Source: Luscinia megarhynchos
Taxonomy: Eukaryota; Chordata; Aves; Passeriformes; Turdidae
Reading direction: 5' to 3'
Assembly: GCA_034336665.1 (NCBI GenBank)
Contig: CM067592.1
Coordinates: 47,769,761-47,833,760, forward strand
DNA: 64,000 nt
A program made the translations under genes and the position numbers. The notes under the pieces were generated by a model, which had not been told where the DNA came from, ran no database searches, and saw only the letters and a program-made list of their open reading frames with translations. Positions 38,954-52,724 of this stretch are shown piece by piece; the stretch's first letter is position 1, and each line of letters begins with the position of its first letter.

Positions 38954-41900
38954 AAATAAAAGAGAAAAAAAATCTCTTAATATTGCCTATGACAAATCCA
39001 CAAATAATCCAAGCCCAGCAGAGGAAAAGCTGAGGTTCAAGGCATCTGTTAAAGCCTGGACTGCTTCAGGCATGACAGTGCACTCTTGCTGGATCAATTA
39101 ACTGGACTAGCCATGTGAAAATAGTTGGTTGGATGTACATAGATGAATAAGTTCTTTAATTTTTCATACAGCTACATGCAGAAAAATAGTCATAAGAGAC
39201 AGAGTACACGGTCAAGCTTGGCTACATAGCAGACGTTAAGAAGAACAAAGGTTTCTGCCAAACCAAGTAGAGATGCTACAGAAATGAGAAAATCTGCAGA
39301 AACTACTCCAGGTTTTGTTCTGCTTCACTTCACCAAAATCATTCATCCTTGAGTTTACTCCTTCCTTTGCACAGGAGCTCTTACACCAGAAACACATGGA
39401 TGAACCAATCTTGGTCAGGCAAACATTCGTTTACTCTGAAGACCACTGGGTCCTTTCCCTCAAAGTCAGCTTTTCCAGGTAAGCTGGCAGAATGCACATG
39501 TTTCATCCAAAATTTATTTAAACAGTAAGGCAGAGGAGTCATTTTGATAGACCTGCTTGTATAGAATGCTCCAGACTATTTGGGTGTGTTTCTTGCTTTT
39601 TTGCCTGTTTCCCTTGCTGGTGTAAGAGACAAAACTCTTGTTACCATCCCACATGTAAGACCTTTCAAATCTGGTAACAGGTCTCTGGTGCTTCAAATGC
39701 TAGTTAAATGATCCACACATACCAAAGGCCTGTTTTTAAAGATTTTTTCTTTTTTGTGAAGCTTTTATTCTTCTCTTAACATTCTCATATTGTGAATGCT
39801 CTGCATCTCCGTAAGTGCCAAGAGTCAATTGACTTTCTTAAACGCTGTGAAGGCATGCACATGACTGCACAGTGAGTTAGGGCCAACAGGTTTTTGAGAA
39901 ACTGGGAGAGCCTGCTCCTTTGGAGGGGTTAATTGAATGTATGGCTGCTTGGCTCAAGGGAGAACACATACATGGAAAGGCATATTTAAAGTCACAGCCT
40001 ATAAATACCTGATGCCAAAGCAGCAGTAGCTTTTTCCCTCCTATTAAAAAGTAAAGATAGAAAAACTATATTACTGGATTTGCAATGCTCATTGTATTTG
40101 AAAGATGCTGACACCCATACGTGCTACTCTGATTCATCTTCTGAACATGAGATATTCATCAATAAAGACAAGTTCTGAGCAACACAGTTCTGGCTACACA
40201 GTTAATTCATGTAAGAACACAATGACAGAACTGTTTTGAGGGCAACTTTTCAAAAATGTTTTCAGGGACTATACATTTGCATTATCAGCACATTATGTTA
40301 ATTTCTATGGTTCTGTGTCTTGCAGATAGAAAAGCACTTTTATACTGTAAATTTCAGAATTTCAAGGGTGGTATAATAATTGGCATTTATTCATTCTTAT
40401 CTAGCGCCATAGTTCTCAAAAACAAAATGCAGGGGAAACAGGGTACTGCATATAAAAAGAAAAGGAGCCTGCCCTGAAAGCAGCAGAAAGCAGTAACAAA
40501 GGCTATTTTATGGGAGTCTCGGGAACTGATGGAAAACTGGTGGCATAGCTAATGAACAGGAAAAAATTGACCCCACCCCTACCCCAATGAGTTGAATGTT
40601 AGATTGTGAACAGATATCTGAGCAATTGCTTGAATGACTGATGTGGAACAGTTCTGATCCTGTGTTACTTGGCTGTAAAGGTGACCCTATCATTAGCTTG
40701 TCCCAGATTGAGGAAAGACATTTGGAGTTCAGCCACATTCCCATACCTAGATACACTCGAGTTTTTGAATTTTAATTAAAGCCAATACAAAGCTAATACA
40801 AGTTCAGTGGATGTCTGAGGAGGTAAAAACAATAGTCGTAAGATTTTTACATTTGAAACTGAACATTGAAATTTATATTATTTAATTTAATGTAAATCAG
40901 CCTTACAAATTAGCTTTGCTTAACTGGTGTAGTTGCATCAAGAAGGACGCATGAGATTTATGCAACATTTTTGCTACACATTTAAATACTCAAAGCTTTT
41001 ATTTGAATACGATATGTATAGACATAAATATTTAAAGAGTAAAAACGCTTTAACTATTAAAAAGCAATACATAAGCCAAGAAGAAAAAAGAAAAATGAGG
41101 TTTGAATTCAATGTAAATACATAAATTGTCACACAAAAAACTGGTGTGCCTATTAAATGTTTGATGGTATATTTTCAGATGTATTATTTTGAGGGAACAT
41201 ATCATGCACTCTGCTATTAATATCAGCTTGGAAGGTTGAACTTTCTGCTTGAATACAGTTTTATGTTATGCTTACAAGAATTTCTGTAGATTGTAGAATT
41301 TCTTAATGAGACATCCTTACCTGCTACAAATTAAAAAAAACCTATCTGTTTCTTTGAAGTCTGCTGTGGCTCAGGCCTCACTCACAGTGCAATAAAATTA
41401 TATTACTGTTCACCCTTCCTTCCCTCCTACATGAATCAAAAGGGTTTTTGAGTGGGTCCTGAAGCAAGGAGGATGCACACAAATCAGAGGGTCTGTAAGT
41501 CTTCCTATGCAGGGCAACACTAGCTTTCAAATTGTACTGATTCCTGAAATTTAGGCATTTTTCTGGAGACATGTGGCTTAGATCAAACCTTACTGTTGAC
41601 TGAATAGGACTTGCAACTTAATGTTGACCCAAAGGGAGAGAAACAGAGGAATGTCCCACAGGCACAGGATCAGAAATGGGATCTGTACGTTTGTTGATGA
41701 GAAGCTGATCATGCAGATGAAAATTTATTTCAGTGGTGTCACCTCCTGAAGCTATGAGGTCTCATAAACAGTTGAAAATATACATAATGAGAAAGAAAAG
41801 GGAGTAGGATTCTTTGAAAGGAAGACAGGCTCCAGCAGTAATAGAAACACAGACTTGGAGCCAAGGCTCACCACTTGGACTAGTATGATGTTTTCAGCAT

Positions 41901-44900
41901 TCTCCAGTGACCACCAGAGTTAAATTCTGGTGTCATATTCCAGAAATGCAAATAAGTTGAGCCTGCAGAACACTGAGGATGCAAGTCATACTAAGTCACA
42001 GCCCAAGAAAAAGGGCCACACAGTCCTGTTCATTGTCCTGAGAAAAAGCATTATCTGTGACCAGTAAGAGAGAGAGCAGGGCAGAAGGGGCAGAGAAATT
42101 GAGAATGCTACACTCATGCCTACATTGGTGGAGATAAACACCTCCATACAAAGAATGTTCAGTTGCCATTGCAAGTGTTTCCAGTCATTTCAGGCATGTA
42201 CTACAGTTCCCTGAACGTTGCAATAAATCAGAAATATTGTGTACAAGTTCTGCAGTATTTTCTCTTGGAAATCCTGTAGTGTATATCCATAAAAAAAAGG
42301 TACAAATATTGTACTGAGGATAATCCATGCACTCAGTAATACTGTGGCATCACTATTTGCTGACTCATGAAACCACATTATGATAGGTAACTGGAGAAAG
42401 ACACTTTGGATTATTAGCCTTTTAAACAAGCATGTGTCCAAATTGCATTCCTGGAAAAAAGCTGAACTCCTGAGAAAAATATTAACTAAGATATTATATT
42501 ATTTGACACTCTCCATCTGTTAACTTTACACTGCTGTGATATTCCACAAGTGGCATTTACACAAGACATTTGAGGATTTTAAGCCTAGTCTAAATATGCC
42601 TTATTAAATATGATGTCTAAAATGAAACAGATTGTTCATGTAGATACAGTAAGTAGTTTGGATATATTTGGCCATATGGCGTTTGCTTGAGTGTGGGGTG
42701 TGATCATTAGAGTAATGGAGGGGAGGAACTCATTCATCTCCGGATATTAATGGCTGATCACAAACCAAAACAAATTATTTGAGTAGTGATAATTTTGTGT
42801 TTTAATCTTAAATCTCAAGATTCTGCATGCTACATTGCTGGATTTATGTTTGGGTTTTTTGTTCTTTTAAAGCAAGTTTTATAAAGACAGTTTTATAAAG
42901 AGAGTTTACCTAGAAATCTTCCAGGAATCCATTCCTGAATGCTTTTTGGTTTATGTTTTTATTTAAATTTAGTTTTTCAGCCCATATATAATGAAACTCT
43001 GAGTCATACAGATCTGATATTTGCTCACAGTAGTCTTTTATATGCCTTTAGCATGCAATTCACCCCTGCAGTACCCACAGAGTCAGTAACAGTTTAATAT
43101 CATTCTTCTGTGATGAATGAACCTTACGCTTTTCCCTGTAAAGTTTCCATTTCAATCAAGCAAAACAGAAAGTAGTAACAGATAGTTGAACTTGAAATTA
43201 TTTTTTTGAACAAATGAAACCATCTAACACTGAAAAGTATAAAAATTGTTTTGCAAACTGTGTTGCTTGTGTAAGTTTGCAATTGCTCTGTTAACATGAT
43301 GTGTTTATAAGTCAGCTGCAGCACAAGCACATCATTCTGTCTGTGTGGAAATCCGCCAACTGAAATACGGACTACTGTTGGCAGCAAAACTACTGCGCTC
43401 TAAAGACAGAAATTTGTCAGCTTAAACAGGTGCTGTAGCCTGTGACCTTGACATCTAGTTTATACTCCCTCAGGTATATTAGATTCCATGGGCAAAGTAT
43501 GTATATAGACCAGCTGGCCTCTTATGTCACCTTAAATAAGCTCCAGCTCATAAAAGGCAGGTATTTTGCTTTTAAACACAAACAAACACAATTGCACCTA
43601 TTATCTTTTTGTGCGTGTGATCCCCCTTTTTTTTATTTCAGACTGAAAGAAGAACTAAAAAGCATTGATTGAAGGCGCACTTTCCACTAAAGGATACACT
43701 ACAGCTGCTGCAAGAAGGGTACACAGAAACCTTCATATTCCTCTGTAGTGCACATTGAAATCAAATGTGATTATCACTATTACTTTTCTCTCATGTGGAT
43801 TCCTGAGAAGAGATTAAATTAACTCAATTCTGTTCTGGTTTTTGGGACTCTAGACTGACATTCATACAGACAGAAAAGCTGCCAATCTGCCTAACTATTC
43901 TCATGATGCTGGATCCCTAAATGATTTGGTTGAACTCTTTAAAAGTAGTCAGTCTTTCTGAGCCAAGCGTGCTATCAGTAACCTTTAAGTTAGAATTAGT
44001 AAATTTGGATGATGCCATGATTGGGAATGAGAGGCTGAACAGAACAAACCTCCCATGCTGTTTTTTTTCTCCTTCAAGCAGTTCATTAGCTAATAAGTGA
44101 GATATTGAGACAATAAAAACAGAATCAATGCGGGCAATTTTTACTAAATAATGAAAATATAGCAAAGAATCAAGCAAACAAAATAAGATCCTCATGGTCC
44201 TCTTTTAAGAATTTTAAATCTAGATGTGGAGTGTAGAGAAAAAGAAGTAACGAAAAAAGGAAATTTTCTTGTTGACAAAGATGACGGAATATCTTACCTG
44301 TGAAAATATTCATTCGTGCCTTAACTCACAGATTCTTAATCCTTTAAGAAATCATTAAAAAAATCCCAAAGATATTCAATAACATCATTGATATTTTACA
44401 TATGCATTTACATCAAATGCATAAATTATAGTTTTCTGTATATTTTATGTGGTCATGCTGCACACTGACTCCAGGACTGCTGAAAAAACCACATATCACC
44501 AGTTGTACGTGAGTAGCCTCCTTTTACACTAAAAATAATATATAGGAAATGGAATAACAGCAAAACTGCAATTAGTGATAAAAGAAGAAATTCAGCAGTG
44601 AGATGCCAATGGTTTGTCATTTGATCTAACCTTCACACTACAGTTACTTTGTTTTTCATGACTCAGTTGCTGTTTAAGTCATAATGGCTGGCTAAAAGCT
44701 ATTTAAGTGGGAGAGAAAAGCCAACCATTAAAACAGCATTTTGAGGAATATACTGGAAGAGTGGCTGATGACCTGTGTCAGAATCTACTGCGTGGAAGGA
44801 ATCTTTCATGACAAAAGAAGTGTGGATATTTGCTGAATATTAATTTGCTCTGTGCCTAACCAGCTAAGCAAAACTAGTTGTGACTTTTAAAGGTTCCTTT

Positions 44901-47900
44901 GAATGAAAAAATTAAAGATTAATTATGCCTCTTCCTGAAATGTCCCTCAATCTATTTGTCATATGATATATTCATCATACAAATACAGGGTTCAATATTT
45001 CAACATTTTCATATTATATGAAGGATAAAGTCTAGGATATTGAGATTGTTTATGCTGAGAGCTGGACTTACACAATAGTTATTCAGTCCTTCTCTCATTT
45101 ATGATCTGTCACTCAAGCAAGGAATTGACAAAATAGTTCCTTTTCCTACAATCCCAGTTGCCAAATTAAATGGTTTTCGTGGGTTGGCAAGTGACAGTTC
45201 CCTAGGCTTATCCCATGCCTGCATCCATTTTCCATAGGATTAATGATCTGGGTCTTTTTTAACACATAAGTAGCTCTTTCCAAGTGCTTAACATTATTGC
45301 AGAGATGTCAAGGAAAACTCATTCCACATCTGCTTTGAATTGATGAAAAGCACACTGTTTGTACCAGTTTAAGTGGGAGCCTCATTTTCTTTTTCTCGTG
45401 GGAGCTGAAAAATCTTTCACATGTAAACTGTGTCAGGGACCATTCTTCTGTGCAGCAGCCCAACAGAAAGAATTTTCACAAAAATTTGTTGTGAAAGTCA
45501 ACCTTTAAGAACAGAAACATTCACTCTCAAATTTAGTGTGTACTTTGCAGTGGCTTTAAATCCTTTGCAGACTCCACTAGTTAAGAAATATAAGTCAGCA
45601 CAACCTAATAGAGTCAGCACAAATTAATTAGCAAAGCAATGAATTATTTGTAAAAATATGCTACTGCCTAGAGGCTACTTCCTACTTCCTCTTCTTTATT
45701 TGAATGCCTGGAGTCTCAAGAACTAAACTACATGTCATTCATTTTTACTGCAATGTACTATAGCCCTCCTTATCTGACAGTATAGTGAAGAACAGACTGT
45801 ACATCCTAGAGGTACATAAACCCTGCAACTCTACAATAGCTATAGTAATAAACTGCTCCTGCTCTGACCTCAACTAAATTGAATTCCCATTATTTCTGTG
45901 TCTGTAGGATGATAGAAAATTCTCTCTTTGAAACTTAAAATCAATCCATATTTTATAAATGGCAGGCTTTACTGTTTTCCTCAGGCAAATCTCCTGAAAC
46001 AAGTTTAATGAACATTTCGCCTGAAGACCGTGTACCTTAAGACTCCAGTAAGTTTCTTATAATGATGTTAGTTTTGTTAGAATAAATTAATGGCTATGTA
46101 AGGATCTAAATTACAGATGTAAAATATCAATTTATCTGTCTTCAGTTCCCAAAGAGTTATGTCATGATTCAAAGCAATTCCAGTTTAAGAAAATTCAAGT
46201 TTTGGACAGGAAATATGGATACTGTTTTACTTGTCTCTTGCAGGCATTGTGTGATGAAAAACTGTGACACTTCAGTTCTGTATTATTTTACTTTTTGTGC
46301 TCAGTTTTCTATAAGTAGTCATTTATTTAAAAGAAGACACTTTACACTGTCACAGTCTCATTAATCTTCCCTATTTACTGACAGTTAAGTTTTGGATAGC
46401 TAAGGGTAGTTAAAGGTTGTAGTTCTGCTTCTTTCCTTTCCTCTAATTTTTCTGTTTTTAGTAAGAGAGAGAAGGAGGTTAAATCTATCCCAGTATTTGT
46501 GAAACACTCATGCAACCCAATGGGAATTACATACATCCAGATAAGCATCTGTGGCACAGTAATAACTGGGATTGTCTTCTAACATGCAGCGTGCTTCCTT
46601 CCTGAGTGAATCCTTAAGCCAAAGTTGTCAGTCAGAATATTTCAGCCCCTGTGGGAAAACCTGATTTCCCACCACTAATGCAGTACTACCCAGCAACTCT
46701 AAAAATTTCCATTCACTAAACAGTAGCAAAGATCCATTATTTTCCTCTTTGTTCTCATTATAAAAATGTAGCTCACATATGGTGTGGGAGGAAAATGCTA
46801 CAGAGTGCACTTAGAGGACATATATTGTTGAATAAGAATTGCCACTAAAATTACATTTTAAAAGTCACTGAAAACAAAATAAACCTCTATCAACTAATGC
46901 ATTAGATAGTGATCTAGTCTGATTCACATACAAAAAATCTAAGAGTCACAAGTATAGACAAAATATTCTTGGTGTATCTTAATGTTTTTTCTTTGTCATC
47001 ACAGTTATGAATGTATTTTTTCTGATTATCTGTAGTAGCACCAGAATCCAGCCTCTACCTGTGACTATCAAGATTTTCCAAGTGCTACAAGATGTAGATT
47101 TCACAGGTTTATTTTGCCAGCTTCATCCTCTTGTGTAGACTGCCATTTGATACACACAACCAAGCAACTTGAATTTCAATCAGATTTTTTTGGTTCCTAT
47201 TCTTGCTACACAGTCATCAATTCATAGCTGTTGAGAAGACCAGCATATGAGCTCTTTATTTTTTCAATGCAAAATTTTAGGTATGATTTTTAAAAATGTA
47301 TTTGCATGTAAGAGAAACTCATAATATTTTCTAGGATATGTCATAGGATTTTTATTTCTGTGGATGAGAAATTCATAAGGTATCCCTCTGGAGAGCAAAA
47401 CAGAATAACAAAACTGCTTAAAATGTAAAGTCCTTTAAATAAACATACATGTAAACTGTATTTCTAGACACTGTGTTCCAAAGATTTTTAAAGATAAAGC
47501 TTTGACTCAAGGGCTGTCCTTGAATGTGAAAGAGAAGTGGTTTTGCATTTGACATTGACCTGCTCTACCTGAAAAATATGTTGTAATCAGCATAAAGAAG
47601 TGTTTGATTTGAGTCAGACATTACAGAAAGAAAATTTCTCTTTGCACAGTTTTATTTCATATATTGTTCTTTGATCCTTTTTAATGATCTCTTAGTTATG
47701 CTTAGAGTGATGGAAGTCTTTACTTCATTTGAGAAAATGCCTTAGCTATCTGCTTTTCTCTCTTCTCATCATACCAAGTCTCTGTGTGAAGGCCAAACAG
47801 TTCTCAGTCCCTAAAAATCCATTCTTCCCCTGTGTGGTGTGTTGCTCCCAGTTATTCCAAGCACTGAATTCAGGCAACAGAAAAGGTCACCCTGCCCTAT

Positions 47901-48054
47901 CAAGTGTTGTTTGAAGTGATGGCTTACTTGTATCCTTTCACCCTTTAAATCAATTGAGGAGTCAGAAATTATCCCTAGTGATGAGACTGCTGCTTTCTGA
48001 AGGACAGAATTCATACACCCAGAAAGGAATCTCTGTCCCTGGTGTGTGCCTGGT

Positions 48055-48074
48055 CACATATATATATATATGTG
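48055..48074. repeat. Perfect 20-bp AT-core palindrome
   Basis: CACATATATATATATATGTG is its own reverse complement and leads into a TG-rich stretch. It is a short alternating purine-pyrimidine simple repeat of the type that can extrude a cruciform. Confidence 0.8.
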
Positions 48075-48788
48075 TGTGAGTTCTGTACGTGTGGTCTCTA
48101 TGTGTGTGCCTAATGTGAACATATCTTGGGCCAAGCTGCTGATTGGACCAGCAGAAACAGATGTTTCTAACCACACCCTCTATATGCCCTCAAAATATGG
48201 CTGTTTAAAGTGCTCATTCAAGTTCTTTGTGCATTTGCTTCAGTATGGAAATAATAAAGGCCAGTTCAGTAGACCAAATATAGTTAATCTTCACTTTTCA
48301 ATAAGTGGCTTTCCTGATACAGTGTCAAAATGTACAGAGCTCATACCTATAAGAAATTCTGTGGAAGACAAACCCAGTGCTTATGGGTAGGATTTCTACA
48401 GTAATTACTGTAAGTGGGTCACCACTGTTCCAGCTCCTTCCAGGCAGCAAAACTCAAAATAAGGAGTATTTATTCTCAACTGTCTTTAAGGAATTTCAGG
48501 AAGAATATTATTTATCTTGTATTAAGCCTTTCAGACAGAAAAGAAAAGGCAAACCTGCTCCCCAACAACAACACTAAAAAAAAAACTAAACAAAAAACTC
48601 CAACCAACCAGGTTTTGCCTTACTTAAACTTTTAGCAGAAAGAGATAGATATTTGATCACAAGTTCATGAACTTGTCACTATGTGTGTATTTGAACTAGA
48701 TAAGCCGCATCTGAATACGTAGCTGTTGTGGATTTAGCATTGGCCAAATCATCAGTGCACCCACTAGAATTATTTACTCATTTGCTGC

Positions 48789-50282
48789 TGTCAGATAGGA
48801 TTAGGAGGAAGGCAAAGCACGCTCAAACTTTAAAGGGTACAAAGAAAAACTTTATTACTAGAAACTATTAAAAAAAAAAATAATCAGAATAATCCTTCAG
48901 AACACCTCTCCTCCCTTCACAAGTTCTTTTCTTTCACACTGACAATGTACAGAAAAAAATCAGTCCATTTCCCATCTCCAAAAATAGTCTTTCACCAATT
49001 TACTTGGGAGAGGAGACTTCTCTTCAGTCTGTGGAGATTTCTCCACAAGAAACAGTTTTCTCGTGGCCTCAATGTCACAGTGAATCAGCTGCTCAGGAGA
49101 ATGGAAATCTGATCACTGGGTAAAAATCCCTTCCTTGACTAACAGTCTTCCCACAACAATTATTGAGGACCACATCAACTTATGGGGCACACTTTCAAGA
49201 TTATAACAGTTTAAGCAAAAGCCCTCTTCTTCTCTGAAAACAGAGGTGTTTCTTCTCTTCCCTGGGGGGGCAGGGGCAGCAGGGGTCTTCTCTCTATGCA
49301 AACTTCTCATAGGATTACATCCACTTCAACATCTGCTTATTTTAGCACAAATGCCTCTGCTCATGTCTACAGTTAGAACATTTCATCCACCCCATAATGC
49401 ATTTCTATGAGTTACAGGGAAGCAAGAGTATCTTCTCCACAGCTTAAAAAAGAGAAGTTTCAGTCCAAGAGTTAGGCATTTCCATCAATCCCTTCTGTCA
49501 GGGACATGGTTTCTTCTTTTGTCTGACCTCAGTGTTTTCATGCTGTTTCTGTGAGTGTCTTTATTTTGGTCCTTCTCTTTCACTCGGGAGAAAGCACAAA
49601 GTGTCTGCCAGTCTCATTCTGGGCATTGAAAGAGTTAGTATCTTGTCCGGGCAGCAGTTGGAGTAGTTGGGGTGGAGTATTTCAGACTGCCTTGGGGGCT
49701 GGGCCAAGATAGCAGGGGCCCAGTGAGAAACGGTGGTGGCTGCTCCGGCTCCATGGCGTTTTCTGTGTTTGCTACACTCAATTCCAGCCATGGGCTGATG
49801 GTCTTTCCTCCCCCTGCCCGGCAGGTGTCCTTGCCGAAGCGGGGCCCAGCCGTCTCTCCCCCAGGCCGCGCGGGCACCATGGCGGGGCAGGCCCGGCTGC
49901 CCAGAGCTGCTCTCCCGGGGCCCCGCGGACCCCCTGGCTTGGCCCAGGATGGCGGCAGGGCAGGGTTTAAATGTAAGCTAGATGTTCAGCTGAGCCCTGG
50001 GCTCTCTGGCCGTGCCGGCAAGGGGCAGTGGAGGGGCAGCTGGGCAGCTGGCCCGGCCCAGGCTGCACGGAGGGACCTAGGCCGGTGTTACCTTCCAAGA
50101 AGCCAGAAATTAAACAGGGATTCCCAGGGTTTTTACATGTGTCTTTCACAAAGGCTCATAAACTTTCTAATTGTTGCAATAATGTGTCAGTATGAAAAAT
50201 CAGACACCCATGCGACCTTGTCAGGTTCCAATGCCCAGGTCCTGACAGGAATTATTTCAGGGAATTTATACAAACCACCACA
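48789..50282 (-). mobile_element. Probable antisense LTR of an endogenous retrovirus, CpG-rich core
   Basis: A block of about 1.5 kb differs in composition from both flanks. Read on the minus strand it starts TGTGGTGGTTTGTATAAATT (from 50282). It passes through a very GC- and CpG-rich part (about 49690-50110), then an AATAAA signal at 49560-49565. A second AATAAA follows at 48851-48856, near an end that reads ...CTGACA. Terminal TG and CA, a GC-rich promoter-like half and polyadenylation signals in the second half are what an LTR shows. The wording is also familiar to me as an interspersed songbird repeat, but I cannot give a family name. I see no gag, pol or env remains and no clear target-site duplication, so it would be a solo LTR. 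The 204-codon plus-strand frame at 49672-50286 runs through the GC-rich part and is unlikely to be a gene. It could instead be two adjacent elements. Confidence 0.55.
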
Positions 50283-52724
50283 GTAGCTGATGATGATCAG
50301 CCTTTGTACATGCAGATTGCCTGACAGTTTTTGCAACCCCAAGTTCTCAGGCTGGCCTATTATCTTCAGAAGTTATTTGTAGGTAAGCTAAGAGTGAAAT
50401 GGAATTCACACAGATCAGATATCCCTCTTTTCTGTGCTTCCCAGCTGAATCAGAAGACTTCTGGTTGGGAAAGTCTTGTAGAGAAACACTATATCCTTCC
50501 ACTGGATTCAGTCTTGGTCTATGTGTGACTTTTTTTCACCTGTCTCTGCCAATCATCATCTGCATGCCCAAGTCAATGTCGCTTTGATACATCCCTAAAT
50601 TTTGAGTCAGATACCCTTCTTTTGCTAAGGGCAAATCTACTCATCTTTTTCATGATTACACAACGTTCTCTTTCAAATTTGGACCATGAACCAAAATATT
50701 TGAATAACTAAATATTGTACAAACTTTATTTCAGTTGAAAGTGGATGCACAGCAAGAATATTCATTATCATCATCAAATAGTTTACTTTTGAAATGTTCT
50801 CATTTTTGTGTTCTATATTCCTTGCATGCTGACCACATTATGGAACTTCAGCAATTTGAGTTAAGGTTACCCAAATTACTGAAGTAGCTCTTTTGAGGTA
50901 AGAATTTTCTTTGTGTCTTCACTTAAAACATTAGCTAGAACAACCCCCCTGCAACACAGAAACATATCCAGCAGCTAGTTCTTGTCCAAAAGGTTCTGCT
51001 CACCTCAGTGAAGGTGAATTTCATCCCACCTCCTGGAATGCAAAGGATTGCAACAAGTCAGACACCAGTGCTTCCGTTTTTTCTTAACAGTACAAAATAA
51101 AATTGAAATCACAGGACACAGTTTTTAGTGCATCAGTAACGTTTTTTTAAATAGTTACATTTGCAGTTAAAATATATGAAATGTTGATACCCTTTCTATG
51201 AATAGGAAAAAACACTGATCATTTCACAAAACCAATTAATTATTTATATGTCCTTGAGTTGCAATTTTATTTACAGAAATTAACATAATTCTAATTATTA
51301 AGCAAAACTCTTCTATTTTTGTTTCTTTTGTCTCACTGTCTGCCTGACAATTTCAGCTTTTGTTTAACATCTATAGTCATTGTATTGCTTTGGTGAAGTA
51401 ATCACTGATGACTGGTGAAAATGTGCAAAAGGAACTGAATCAGTAAGCTCAAATAAATTTTCATAGCAGAATTTCTTGCAATAATTGTCAAAGCAATTTC
51501 TGTTTAACCTGGTAGCTATGTACAATATGTTTTTAAATTACTCTCAAAATTCTTTAGCAAATAATTATCATTCACATATATTGGCCTGTTTTCAGGTATT
51601 TAGAAATAAAATTTCAGTTTCCATTGCATTAAAAGTGAAAGCACATTTCTCCTAGGGGACTAGTTATCTCTTAGCTTAAATCCATTTAATTCAGGTAATA
51701 TAGAGGATTTTTGTCCCCATGTAAAATATATAGTTGGTTTTAGTTGAAGAGGTCCAGATATTTTCATCTTCTGACAAAAACTGGATTTAAAATTGCACCT
51801 TAATTATTATTGTAATATACTTGGAAAATAAATGTTTGCGAGTGTTTGCACCTGTTGCAGTTTCAGAAATTTTTGTTCCAAAAATGCATGACAAAATATG
51901 AGTAATGTCTGAACAGATGCATTTTCAGTTAGATAGCAATAGCTGGAAATCTAAGGCAGAGTAGGGCAGTGATGTATTGTTGTTTTCCCTCTATCAGCCT
52001 TAGTATCACCATCTGGCTTTCGATTATGGAACTGCAACAAAGTCTATTTTTTCTTTATCACCATCTGGTACCACAGTCAAGTGACAGAGTCACAGAACAA
52101 ATTTAACCAAAGGTTTTAAGAATTTCAACCTTTCGGCTTGTAAGGTAAACAGAAGCTGAAGTGCTGCATATGAAGTACTAAAATAAGCAGTCTAAGGACA
52201 CAGGCAGTGGAACTTGGTCAGTTTAACCTCCAGGGTGAAGAGACTGCAAAATAGCCTGGCTCTGGCCTGGTACAACCATCAACATTCTAGATGATTTCTG
52301 GGACCACAGAGAAATTTTGACAGTAGGAGTGTGGACAGGTCATTTATTGGCCACCTAATCCACAGAACAATCCCCAGGACTATTTAATACATTAGAACAA
52401 CAGCCCTGCTTCTTGGAAAAAGTGATGCTATTGTTCATACCCATCCAAAATGTGAGGAGGATTGAAACCAGATTGTGCTTTTGTTTACCAAGTGACTGGA
52501 ATCTTGCAGTTGCTAGCATGGGATTATTATGTAATGCATGGATGGTTTTGGAATATTTCTATCTCCATGTGGAGAATCTTGATGATAGCAGAAGTGGCTC
52601 TGTGTTAGAGAAACCGTTCTGAATGTATGACAATTCTGTTAAAATTAATGCCGTCAATACTACTCAGTGAACGCTGCCAAAAAATGGCTGCTTAGTTAAA
52701 TATAAATTATTTCAGGTATAACTA
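50283..52724. other. AT-rich stretch between two LTRs, no gene recognised
   Basis: No recognisable gene, transposon or long frame. Sequence is ordinary AT-rich non-coding DNA. The stretch 52080-52400 is slightly GC-richer without identifiable content. Nothing resembling retroviral internal sequence lies between the two LTR-like blocks. They are also in opposite orientation and unlike each other, so they are not two ends of one provirus. Confidence 0.6.

Larger units (their letters stand above)
25201..48788. other. Long gene-free AT-rich stretch
   Basis: More than 23 kb without a recognisable gene or sizeable transposon. It holds a possible ancient SINE-like segment (27665-27760), a TAAT-rich cluster (28109-28143), a possible conserved non-coding element (31430-31700), an A18 run (34483-34500), paired E-boxes (37098-37111), an A31 run (38912-38942) and a short palindrome (48055-48074). 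The longest frames, 129 codons at 35511-35900 (-) and 114 codons at 48046-48390 (+), resemble nothing I know. The length and composition fit a gene desert or a very large intron. Confidence 0.6.

Noticed and set aside
41300..41345. Minus-strand GTAGCAG|GTAAGG donor near 41322
   Set aside because: The acceptor-like T-run is only three bases upstream, leaving no room for an exon, and no farther acceptor is convincing.
44250..44345. Minus-strand TTCACAG|GTAAGAT donor near 44297
   Set aside because: The only nearby acceptor gives an exon of under 50 bases with stops in all three frames.
49672..50286. 204-codon plus-strand frame
   Set aside because: It runs through the GC-rich core of the probable antisense LTR, with no recognisable domain, and other frames overlap it on both strands.
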